Shown here piece after piece: positions 25,992 through 34,225 of a DNA stretch of 64,000 bases; the stretch's first letter is position 1, and each line of letters opens with the position of its first letter. The translations under genes and the position numbers were made by a program. The DNA lies in NCBI GenBank assembly GCA_963764345.1, contig CAVXSF010000021.1, forward strand, positions 43,027-107,026. Direction: 5' to 3'. The notes under the pieces are model-generated. The model was given only the letters and a program-made list of their open reading frames with translations, did not search any database and was not told the origin of the DNA. This DNA comes from DASQZK01 sp963764345 (GTDB lineage Bacteria; Bacteroidota; Bacteroidia; Bacteroidales; GCA-2748055).

Positions 25992-26443
25992 TGTTTAAGT
26001 GGCTTAAAATTAATTAAATATTTTAATACCTGAAAGTATTTAATTCTTAACACTAAATTTGTTCATCAATTGTTCGTTCTTTTGCAATAAGAAATGATGA
26101 AAAACACTTGACCCGTGTTTTCATTTGTTTAATAAGAAATTCATCCGTCTTTTCAAAATTTACTTTTCATAATCTCTCTTTAAAAATTGAACACCGTATA
26201 AACATCAAGACAGAAACCAAACACAAAAATTTTTTGAATAGCAGTGTGTGCTAACAGCCTGTTAATAATTTTGAAAATGGATGATATTCAGGATGAAGGA
26301 ATGTTAATAACTGTTAATTTTGTGTTTTAAAATTTTAAATATTCATTTTTGCAATAATACACTCATAAAATTAGTAACATTATCAACGGACTATTAACAT
26401 CATCATAATATATTTTAAATTTAATAATATAAGATAATAAGAA
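25992..26443. other. AT-rich intergenic region with DnaA-box-like motifs; candidate replication origin
   Basis: No convincing gene is present in this 452-bp gap between divergent rpiB and nadA. It is strongly AT-rich and has a cluster of related motifs: TGTTAATAAT (26260-26269), TGTTAATAAC (26302-26311), TGTTAAT (26312-26318), and on the other strand CGTTGATAAT (26379-26388) and ATGTTAATAG (26391-26400). They resemble relaxed DnaA boxes (TGTGGATAA type). Plus-strand genes to the right look G-rich in hand-sampled lines while those to the left do not. The alternative is simply a divergent promoter region. dnaA itself is not in the window. Confidence 0.3.
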
Positions 26444-27448
26444 ATGAATAGTGTTGAAAACTCTGATCTTATCAAAAACGGCTTTGTGAATGCTGAGGTT
26501 GACAGTGCAATTGATATGGCTGAAGAAATCAGGATCATGAGGAAAGAAAAAAATGCGGTGATATTGGCTCACTATTATCAGGAACCTGAAATACAGGATA
26601 TTGCTGATTTTGTCGGTGATAGTCTGGCATTATCCCAACAGGCTGCAAAAACAAATGCTGACATTATTCTCTTCGCTGGTGTGCATTTTATGGCTGAGAC
26701 GGCTAAAATTCTTTCACCCGGTAAAAAAGTACTAATACCTGATCTGAATGCCGGCTGTTCGCTGGCTGATTCTGCTCCTGCTGATGAGTTCGAAGCCTTC
26801 AGAAATAAATATCCAGGTTATACCGTTATATCGTATGTGAATACTACTGCTGAAGTAAAAGCTCTTACCGATATCGTCTGTACTTCTTCCAATGCTTTGC
26901 AAATAGTGAACAGCCTTCCACTCGATGAAAATATCATTTTTGCTCCTGACAGGAACCTGGGTAATTATATTAAATCCATATCCGGTAGGGAAAATATGGT
27001 GATATGGGATGGCGCATGTCATGTGCATGAAGAATTTTCACTTGAAAGGATACTGGAATTAAAGAAAGAAAATCCTGATGCAAAGATCATTGTACACCCT
27101 GAATGCGAGAGGCCTTTGAGAATTGTAGCCGATCATATAGGATCAACGTCTTCTCTTTTGATGTTCACAAAGAAAGATCAAGCCCGTAAATTTATCGTCG
27201 CTACTGAACCTGGTATTATTCATCAGATGAGTAAAGAGAGTCCGGGTAAAATGTTCATTCCTGCTCCGCCAAAAGACTCAACCTGTGCCTGCAACGATTG
27301 TAGGTTTATGAAAATGATTACAATGAAGAAGTTGTATAATACATTGAAATATGAAATTCCTGAAGTAAATTTGGAGGAAGAGATTAGACTTAGAGCCGAA
27401 AAACCGATTCGAAGAATGTTGGAAATATCTGAAAGGCTGGGATTGTAA
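26444..27448 (+). CDS. nadA: Quinolinate synthase A
   Basis: A 334-residue NadA, which condenses iminoaspartate with dihydroxyacetone phosphate to make quinolinate for NAD synthesis. Landmarks are AHYYQEPEIQDIADFVGDSL, the cluster cysteines in LNAGCSLADS, the VHPECERP region and CACNDCRFMKM near the C-terminus, which together supply the [4Fe-4S] ligands. Length and motifs are complete. No nadB or nadC is adjacent. It starts just right of the AT-rich gap and is followed by a MORN-type repeat gene after 45 bp. Confidence 0.95.
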   Translation: MNSVENSDLIKNGFVNAEVDSAIDMAEEIRIMRKEKNAVILAHYYQEPEIQDIADFVGDSLALSQQAAKTNADIILFAGVHFMAETAKILSPGKKVLIPDLNAGCSLADSAPADEFEAFRNKYPGYTVISYVNTTAEVKALTDIVCTSSNALQIVNSLPLDENIIFAPDRNLGNYIKSISGRENMVIWDGACHVHEEFSLERILELKKENPDAKIIVHPECERPLRIVADHIGSTSSLLMFTKKDQARKFIVATEPGIIHQMSKESPGKMFIPAPPKDSTCACNDCRFMKMITMKKLYNTLKYEIPEVNLEEEIRLRAEKPIRRMLEISERLGL

Positions 27449-27493
27449 TATATAACATCAAAATCAGAAAATTTCTGAAAAAAAGGACATAAT

Positions 27494-29048
27494 ATGAAGA
27501 GGATTCTGATATTCGTATGTCTGATTATGCTAATTGCTCAAGCCTTTGGTCAGGATGGTCGTAAATGGATTTACAAAATTCTATTATCCGAACGGTCAGA
27601 TTTCCAGTGAGGGCAATATGAGGGAAGGAAAACCAGATGGATTTTGGAAAACCTATTACATTACCGGCATTATCAAGTCAGAAGGACTTAGAATCAACTA
27701 TGAGCTTGATAGTACATGGACTTTCTACAACCAGTCCGGGGAAGTTATTCAGCGTATTGACTATAAGTATGGAAAGAAAAACGGATATAGTTATGCATAT
27801 GGTTACGCCAATTCCGTTACTCCCGTTGTTGTCAGTAAAGAACTCTATGTTAATGATAATAAAGGAGGGACTGTCCTATTATTATTATGAGGATGGAAAC
27901 GTAAAGGATGTAGTAACCTATCAGGATGGTAAAAAAGAGGGACCGGCAAAAGAATATGATAAAGAGGGAAATATCATTACACTTCTGGAATATCATAATA
28001 ATTACCTGATTAACAGGGAAAGAATAAACAGAACCGATTCTAAAGGCTTGAAACAGGATTCCTGGATAACATATTTTCCTGACGGGCGAATTCATAAGGA
28101 AATGAATTATATTAGATAACCAGCTTGATGGTTTGTATAAGGAATATAATCAAAGCGGTACGCTGGTAGTTATTCTTAAATATGACAAGGGTAAAATCGT
28201 TGAAGACAATAAAGATGAAATTTTAAACAATGAACTTACGGAGAAGAAAAAATTCGATGATAAAGGAAATCTTATATTTTCCGGAAGTTACAGGGACAGT
28301 ATATCCGGTTGGTGTTCACCGTTTTTATGATGCCGCTGGAAAGGTTGTCAATTCAAAGATTTATGACCAGCAAGGTGATGTTGTTTCTGAAGGTATTGTA
28401 GATGAAACAGGAAGCAGGGAAGGTGACTGGAAAGATTTTTATTTAACGGGGGAAGTCAGGGCTGTTGGTCAGTATCTCAATAATAGAAGAAGTGGAAAAT
28501 GGAACTTTTATTATAAAGACGGTAAGAAAGAACAGGAAGGTTCATATCTCCGTGGGCTTCCTGATGGCACATGGCGCTGGTATTATTCCGATGGAAAGTT
28601 ACTGAGGGAAGAAAGTTATTTTAATGGCCGTGAAGATGGCGAAATGACAGAGTATGACAGTACCGGTAATGTTATTTCTAAAGGAGATTATATAAATGGT
28701 GAAAAAGAAGGAGAGTGGATCCATTTTGTAAACGATCATAAAGAAGTCGGGAATTATCAGACAGGTTTAAGAACCGGTTTATGGCATTATTACTATGGTG
28801 ACGGAACCCTGGAATTTGAAGGGACTTTTACTCAGGGACAGGCAGATGGAAAACAAAAATTTTATTTTCCGGATGGTAATCTCAAGGAAGAACGATATTA
28901 TGAAATGGGGTTAAGGGAAAAAAACTGGAAAAAATATGATGAGCTGGGAAATCTTATTATGACCATCACTTATAAGAGTGATGTAGAATCTCGTATAAAC
29001 GGACAAAAAATTAATCTACCAAAAGGATCCGTGGGAGTAATTAAGTAG
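27494..29048 (+). CDS. Exported MORN/YwqK-type repeat protein (four frameshifts)
   Basis: The locus encodes a signal peptide from 27494 (MKRILIFVCLIMLIAQAFGQ) and then many repeats of about 23 residues such as GKWNFYYKDGKKEQEGSY, GTWRWYYSDGKLLREESY and GLWHYYYGDGTLEFEGTF. These match the toxin-antitoxin YwqK/MORN-variant repeats common in Bacteroidota. The frame changes four times, at about 27560, 27862, 28111 and 28306; each is restored by removing one base, giving about 515 codons. No toxin gene is adjacent. Either the gene is decaying or the read is inaccurate here. The function is unknown; these proteins are usually exported or surface-exposed. Confidence 0.7.
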
Positions 29049-29059
29049 AATTCGATCTG

Positions 29060-30080
29060 ATGAGTGAAGAATTTGAAATAAGAAGCGATGGTTTTTCGGA
29101 AACCGACAAAGAACTTGAAATAAAACTCAGGCCTCTTGTGTTTACTGATTTTAGTGGTCAGAAAAAGATCGTTGAAAATCTTAAAATATTTGTCCTGGCA
29201 GCGCGGCAAAGAGATGAAGCTCTTGGACCACGTTCTCTTACATGGTCCTCCGGGTCTTGGTAAAACTACTCTGGCAAATATCATTGCCAATGAAATGAAT
29301 GTTAACATTAAAGTAACCTCCGGCCCTGTTCTGGACAAACCAGGGGATCTGGCTGGCTTACTTACCGGATTGGAAAAAGGGGATGTCTTGTTTATTGATG
29401 AAATACACAGGCTTTCTCCTGTAGTGGAAGAATATCTGTATTCTGCTATGGAGGATTATACAATTGATATTCTTATTGATAAAGGCCCAAGTGCACGATC
29501 GGTGCAAATAAAGCTGAATCCGTTTACTCTCATTGGTGCTACAACCAGATCCGGATTACTCACAAGCCCGTTGAGAGCTAGATTCAGTATTAAATCACTC
29601 CTTGAATATTACGACCATGAAACACTGAAAAAAATTATCGAAAGATCGGCAGGGATTCTGAATGTTGAATTGAATAAGAATGCTGCAGATGAAATTGCCT
29701 CACGAAGCAGGGGAACCCCTCGTATTGCTAACGCTTTATTGAGAAGGGTTAGGGATTTTGCTCAGGTAAAAGGCGACGGAAAAATTGACCTGGGCATAAC
29801 CAAATATGCTCTGGAAGCCTTGAATATTGATAAATCCGGACTGGATGAGATGGATAATAAAATCTTGTTAACCATCATTGATAAATTTAAAGGAGGACCT
29901 GTTGGTTTAAATACCATTGCTACTGCTGTTGGTGAAGATGCCGGTACCATCGAAGAGGTATACGAGCCTTTTCTTATTAAAGAAGGCTATATTAACCGTA
30001 CACCTCGGGGACGTGAGGCAACAGAGAATGCATACAAACATCTGGGAAAATATATTGATCGGCAGGATTCCCTCTTTTAA
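29060..30080 (+). CDS. ruvB: Holliday junction branch migration helicase RuvB (frameshifted)
   Basis: RuvB is the AAA+ motor that drives branch migration with RuvA. The first frame encodes RPLVFTDFSGQKKIVENLKIFVLAAR and breaks at about 29222-29225; the second continues HVLLHGPPGLGKTTLANIIA (Walker A), VLFIDEIHRLSPVVEE (Walker B), GATTRSGLLTSPLRARF (sensor and arginine finger region) and a C-terminal winged helix ending GREATENAYKHLG. Removing one base gives about 339 residues, the usual length. Start at 29060 follows the repeat gene by 11 bp. RuvA and RuvC are not in the window. Confidence 0.93.
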
Positions 30081-30096
30081 AACCATAGAGAGTTGG

Positions 30097-30810
30097 TTAC
30101 CGGTAATTATATAAATTACCTACTTTTCTTAACCCCGGGATATTTAAAATCTTAATCTTCCTGCCACTTAATTCTACTAGTTTATCATGTTTGAATTCTG
30201 ATAATAAACGGATTACCGATTCTGTAGCGGTGCCAACGATATTTGCGAGTTCTTCCCTGGTAAGGGTGATCTGAAGAACAGTATTTTCATCAAGGCCAAA
30301 ATCTTCCGTCAGGTGAATTAAAATTTCTGCCAGTCTTTCTCGAACAGTCTTTTGTGCTATATCAGTTATATATTCGTTCGCTTCACCAAGCTCCTTACAG
30401 GTAAGCTGCATAAGCTCAATGGAAAAATTTCCGTTGTTTTTTACAAGATATATTAAAATGTCACCGGGAATATAGCAGGTTACTGCATCTTCAATAACTT
30501 CTGCGGTTGTGCAGGCAAGTTCCCGGCTTAACACAGACCTGAAACCTATAATATCTCCTTTTCTGGCAAAGCGTATGATTTGCTCCTTCCCGTCAATACC
30601 TGTTTTGAAAATCTTAATTATTCCTCTTTCAACACAGTAAAATCCAGTTATCCGGTTACCTTCCTGGTATAAAATACTACCCCTGCGATGAAATTCAGCA
30701 TATTTTTCAACCTGAATTTTTGCTAATTCTTCATCACTTAAATGACGGAAAAGGGTGTGGGACCTGACTAAACATTCATTTTGACATTGAAGGGACTTGA
30801 TATTTTTCAT
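30097..30810 (-). CDS. Crp/Fnr family transcriptional regulator
   Basis: About 237 residues with an N-terminal cyclic-nucleotide-binding fold (RRGSILYQEGNRITGFYCVE, FARKGDIIGFRSVL) and a C-terminal Crp HTH (TREELANIVGTATESVIRLL). Cysteines near the N-terminus (LQCQNECLVRS) are arranged loosely like the cluster ligands of FNR-type sensors, so oxygen or redox sensing is possible, but a full four-cysteine set is not evident. I prefer the start at 30810 (MKNIKSLQ); an ATG at 30837 would add nine residues. It is divergent from the OsmC gene, which may be a target. Confidence 0.85.
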   Translation of the reverse strand: MKNIKSLQCQNECLVRSHTLFRHLSDEELAKIQVEKYAEFHRRGSILYQEGNRITGFYCVERGIIKIFKTGIDGKEQIIRFARKGDIIGFRSVLSRELACTTAEVIEDAVTCYIPGDILIYLVKNNGNFSIELMQLTCKELGEANEYITDIAQKTVRERLAEILIHLTEDFGLDENTVLQITLTREELANIVGTATESVIRLLSEFKHDKLVELSGRKIKILNIPGLRKVGNLYNYR

Positions 30811-30863
30811 TCTTATTTTTGACTTACCCTTGGGCAAAATTAGCGGAAAATATATTTAATAGC

Positions 30864-30871
30864 TAAATTTG
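30864..30871 (+). promoter_or_regulatory. Candidate -7 element of the OsmC gene
   Basis: TAAATTTG matches TAnnTTTG and lies 24 bp before the OsmC start. It is in the short gap shared with the divergent Crp-family gene, so that regulator could act here. No good -33 element at normal spacing was seen. Confidence 0.35.
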
Positions 30872-30894
30872 GACTAAAATATACCTGTAGCTGT

Positions 30895-31308
30895 ATGAAA
30901 GAATCTATTTCAATGACGTGGTTGAGTGATATGACCTTTGAAGCCGATGTAAACGGCCATAAAGTTTACGTTGATTCTGCACCAGAGCATGGCGGAAAAA
31001 ATTTAGGACCAAGACCTAAACCTCTTATGATGGTTGCCCTGGGAGGATGTACGGGAATGGATGTGGTCTCAATTCTTGGGAAAATGAGAATTAAATTTGA
31101 TGCCCTGAATATCAGAGTAGAGGGTGATCTTACGGAAGAACACCCTAAACATTTTGAACGAATGAAAATTATTTACGAATTCAGCGGAGAAGGTTTAGTC
31201 ATCGATAAACTGCAAAAAGCGGTGGAACTTTCCAGAGAGAAATACTGCGGAGTTATAGCCAATTACAAAGAATCCATGGATATTGAAATCGAAATCAGAA
31301 TTGTGTAA
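30895..31308 (+). CDS. OsmC family protein
   Basis: A 137-residue OsmC/Ohr-superfamily protein. The sequence LGPRPKPLMMVALGGCTGMDV carries the first conserved cysteine, and SREKYCGVIANYKES the second; in characterised OsmC and Ohr these form a thiol peroxidase centre reducing organic hydroperoxides. The length is typical. It is probably cytoplasmic. The divergent Crp-family regulator gene is a plausible controller. Immediately downstream (31311) begins the 166-bp inverted-repeat element. Confidence 0.87.
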   Translation: MKESISMTWLSDMTFEADVNGHKVYVDSAPEHGGKNLGPRPKPLMMVALGGCTGMDVVSILGKMRIKFDALNIRVEGDLTEEHPKHFERMKIIYEFSGEGLVIDKLQKAVELSREKYCGVIANYKESMDIEIEIRIV

Positions 31309-31310
31309 TC

Positions 31311-31476
31311 AATGTCGTTTAGATAAGCTCCCTTCGGCTGCGCTCAGGGACCACCTTCGGCGGTGCTCAGAGACCGATGAATCTTTTTTTCTGACAAAAT
31401 TATTTCGACTCCGCTCAATAATTTTCTAAAACGCAAACCCTGAGCGCAGCCGAAGGGAGCTTATCTAAACGACATT
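31311..31476. repeat. 166-bp element with perfect 39-bp terminal inverted repeats (MITE/REP-like)
   Basis: The left arm (31311-31349) and right arm (31438-31476) are perfect reverse complements over 39 bp; the arms include gctcccttcggctgcgctca. Inside are variants of the same cttcgg...gctcag word (31354-31370) and a second 9-bp inverted pair around a third variant, aaaattatt (31396-31404) and aataatttt (31417-31425). There is no coding capacity. The element sits exactly between the convergent OsmC and pheS genes. It could be a non-autonomous mobile element of the type found scattered in Bacteroidota genomes, or a large bidirectional hairpin; no clear target-site duplication is visible. Confidence 0.75.
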
Positions 31477-31544
31477 AATTGTATAAAGACAAATTCTGAA
31501 AGGAAGTTTTTCTTATGGTAAGAAATGACGGTTTCGGTAAAAGA

Positions 31545-32567
31545 CTATAGAATTGTTCCGGAAAATTGTCTGAGAAAACGAACATCATTCTCGAAATATA
31601 AACGAAGATCTCTTATCTGAAATGTAAGCATTGCAATTCGTTCAATTCCCATACCAAAGGCAAAGCCAGTATATTTATTACTGTCAATGTGGTTAAAATC
31701 CAATACGTTAGGATCCATCATGCCACAGCCAAGAACTTCCAGCCAGCCTGTATATTTGCAAACATTACAGCCGTTGCCTCCGCAAAGGTTACACGACACG
31801 TCCATCTCTGCAGACGGTTCGGTAAATGGGAAGAAGGAAGGCCTCAGGCGTATCCTGGTATCCTCACCAAACATTTCCTTTGCAAAATATAAAAGGGTCT
31901 GCTTTAAGTCGGCAAATGACACATTTTCGTCAATATACATGCCCTCAATCTGATGAAAAATACAGTGAGCCCTGGCAGATATGGCTTCATTTCTGAATAC
32001 CCGTCCAGGACTTATTTCCCGGATAGGTGGTTTCCTTTTCTCCATAACCCTGACCTGTATTGAAGATGTATGGGTTCGCAATAAAATATCGGGATCTTTT
32101 TGGATAAAAAAGGTGTCCTGCATGTCCCTGGCTGGATGTTCGGGTGGAAAATTCAAGGCGGAAAAGACATGCCAGTCGTCCTCTATTTCCGGACCTTCAG
32201 AGACTGTAAAACCAATACGTCCGAAAATATCTATAATTTCTTCCCTGACAATGGAGATCGGATGTCTTGAACCCAGAACAAGTGGTTCCCCTTGAAGTGT
32301 AAGATCTTTCTGATCTGAAATGGAAGATTCATATGAAAACTCATCACGATAACTATCAATCTTGCTCTGAAATAATTGTTTGAGCAGGTTTAACTCCTGT
32401 CCAATCCTTTTCTTTTCAGTATTGGGAACAGTCTTAAACTCATCAAATAAATGGGATAAGGTTCCCTTTTTACTTAGATGCCTGATCCTGAAATCTTCAA
32501 CAGCTTGTAACGAGGTTGCGGTAAAATCCTCAGCTTCCTTGCGTAAAGCATTTATCTTTTCAAGCAT
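31545..32567 (-). CDS. pheS: Phenylalanyl-tRNA synthetase alpha subunit
   Basis: PheS charges tRNA-Phe together with PheT. The 340-residue product starts MLEKINALRKEAEDF, has the coiled N-terminal arm, then HPISIVREEIIDIFGRIGF, ARDMQDTFFI, LLRTHTSSIQVRVME, the FHQIEGMYIDENVSF motif 2 region and GFAFGMGIERIAML, class II motif 3. Length agrees with the family. The open frame extends 27 codons further upstream to 32648, but those residues are not conserved, so 32567 is the start. pheT is not in the window. Its gene is 23 bp downstream of the cyclophilin gene on the same strand. Confidence 0.95.
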   Translation of the reverse strand: MLEKINALRKEAEDFTATSLQAVEDFRIRHLSKKGTLSHLFDEFKTVPNTEKKRIGQELNLLKQLFQSKIDSYRDEFSYESSISDQKDLTLQGEPLVLGSRHPISIVREEIIDIFGRIGFTVSEGPEIEDDWHVFSALNFPPEHPARDMQDTFFIQKDPDILLRTHTSSIQVRVMEKRKPPIREISPGRVFRNEAISARAHCIFHQIEGMYIDENVSFADLKQTLLYFAKEMFGEDTRIRLRPSFFPFTEPSAEMDVSCNLCGGNGCNVCKYTGWLEVLGCGMMDPNVLDFNHIDSNKYTGFAFGMGIERIAMLTFQIRDLRLYFENDVRFLRQFSGTIL

Positions 32568-32589
32568 ATATTTTTGTATTGAACAGTTT

Positions 32590-33249
32590 TTATTTGATAA
32601 TTTCCATGGTATAACTGATATCTTCAATAGGACGGTTGTAGGCGTCAACCGGCAGGGATGCTATTTTGTCCAGTACGGAAAGGCCCTCAATAACTTCACC
32701 AAAAACAGTATACTCTCCATCTAGATGAGGTGTTCCTCCAATTGTTGTATATGTCTTAGCTTCCTCAGGTGTGAATGCAGCGTGCTTTCCACTGGAAACA
32801 TAGTCCTGTAAATTCTGATCGGTCATTACTTCTCCCTCAACGATATAAAATTGCGATCCCGAAGAAGCCTTATCAGGATTGACGGCATCGCCTTTTCTCG
32901 CTGCCGCAAGTGCACCCTTTTTATGGAAGTGGTTGCTTCTGATTTCTGCTGGAATAGTATACCCGGGTCCACCAAGACCAAGCATTTCTCCTTTTGAAGC
33001 ATTTCGCGAATTTGGATCACCTCCCTGAATCATAAAATCCTGTATTACCCGATGAAAGAGCAATCCATCATAATACCCCTCTTTAACAAGCTTTATAAAG
33101 TTATCCCGGTGTTTTGGGGTATCATTGTAAAGTAAAATAACCATGTTCCCGTAACTTGTTTTAATCAGAACCCGGGTTCCCTTGGTTGACTGTGCACTAA
33201 GAGTAGTACTTAACATTATAACAGCTATCATTGAAAATATGCGTGACAT
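32590..33249 (-). CDS. Exported cyclophilin-type peptidyl-prolyl isomerase
   Basis: A 219-residue cyclophilin with an N-terminal signal peptide (MSRIFSMIAVIMLSTTLSAQ). The catalytic core contains YDGLLFHRVIQDFMIQGGDP with the active-site Arg and Phe, and the SGSQFYIVEG segment. A bacterial insertion of about 25 residues between these is typical of the Bacteroidota cyclophilins. It should assist folding in the periplasm. Its stop is 23 bp from the pheS start, so the two may share a transcript. Confidence 0.92.
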   Translation of the reverse strand: MSRIFSMIAVIMLSTTLSAQSTKGTRVLIKTSYGNMVILLYNDTPKHRDNFIKLVKEGYYDGLLFHRVIQDFMIQGGDPNSRNASKGEMLGLGGPGYTIPAEIRSNHFHKKGALAAARKGDAVNPDKASSGSQFYIVEGEVMTDQNLQDYVSSGKHAAFTPEEAKTYTTIGGTPHLDGEYTVFGEVIEGLSVLDKIASLPVDAYNRPIEDISYTMEIIK

Positions 33250-33367
33250 AATTATTAGAATTAGGAAGCAAAAATATCAATTATATTTTAAATAATAGGC
33301 TGAAAATAATTCGATTATAATTCGAACAAAGGAATATTTACATCGTTTGATGAAGTAAAATCGGCTC

Positions 33368-34225
33368 ATGGAGAAAATAATTATCATTGGTGCATCCGGA
33401 TTTATTGGTAATCACCTCGTTAATATTTTGCATGATAAGGAAGTAAAAACGCTGCATGGTAAGGAGTTAATCACAAAAAACGCGAAGGATATTGCTGCTG
33501 TCATAAACGGTGCTGATGTATTGGTCAATGTTGCCGGAAGATCCATTTTTACAATATGGACCAGAAATGTAAAGAAAGAAATAAGGGAAAGCAGAGTTAA
33601 TCTGACCCGAAAAATCATTGAAGCTATGGATTGGTGTGAAAAACCTCCACGACATTTTTTAAACGCTTCCACAATCGGGATTTATAAGAATGAAACGTTG
33701 GTAACTGAGAATGAAAATCAGTATGCTTCTAATTTTTTGGCGGATATTGTAAAAGAATGGGAATCTGAGGCTTTTAAAGCCGTAGATTTGAATATAAAGG
33801 TCACAGTAATGCGTTTTGGTATTGTGATGGGACGGGAGTCGGGTGCTTACAGGGTTATGCGTACCCTTACAAAATTTAACCTGGGAGGTTATTTTGGAAA
33901 GGGAAACCAAAGTCTGTCTTTTATTTATATTCATGATCTTGTTACGGCTATCAGGTTTTTGATAGATAATGAAATTGAGGGAATTGTTAATTTGACAAGT
34001 GGAGACATTACGGATTATAAAACGACATTCGAAATTCTGAAGAATAAATTTCACTCGATTATTCTATGGCGAGTGCCCAGGGTCATTCCAAAAATATTAC
34101 TTGGAAAGGCGAATGTCATTTATCTTGAAGGTCAGAAGGTAATACCTGAAATATTAATAAAAAATAATTTTAATTTCGAAGCTTCAAATATTTCGGATTG
34201 TGTAAATAAACTCGAAGCAAATTGA
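33368..34225 (+). CDS. TIGR01777-type NAD-dependent epimerase (YfcH-like)
   Basis: A 285-residue extended SDR. The N-terminal cofactor motif is GASGFIGNHLVN; later NVAGRSIFTIWTRNVKKEI and NASTIGIYKN match the YfcH/TIGR01777 group, in which the strict Tyr-xxx-Lys pair is often altered. The substrate is unknown. The stop overlaps the start of the downstream flippase by 4 bp (TTGA), so the two genes are coupled. Involvement in cell-surface polysaccharide metabolism is possible from context only. Confidence 0.82.
   Translation: MEKIIIIGASGFIGNHLVNILHDKEVKTLHGKELITKNAKDIAAVINGADVLVNVAGRSIFTIWTRNVKKEIRESRVNLTRKIIEAMDWCEKPPRHFLNASTIGIYKNETLVTENENQYASNFLADIVKEWESEAFKAVDLNIKVTVMRFGIVMGRESGAYRVMRTLTKFNLGGYFGKGNQSLSFIYIHDLVTAIRFLIDNEIEGIVNLTSGDITDYKTTFEILKNKFHSIILWRVPRVIPKILLGKANVIYLEGQKVIPEILIKNNFNFEASNISDCVNKLEAN

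Noticed and set aside
27463..27477. Palindrome tcagaaaatttctga after nadA
   Set aside because: It is followed by A's rather than T's on the transcribed strand and is very AT-rich, so it is not a convincing terminator for nadA.
27534..28330. Three separate short genes in the MORN-type region
   Set aside because: They are fragments in successive frames of one repeat protein whose signal peptide starts at 27494 and whose end is at 29048.
32568..32648. N-terminal extension of pheS
   Set aside because: The 27 extra codons read into the cyclophilin stop region and are not like PheS; the family's own start is at 32567.
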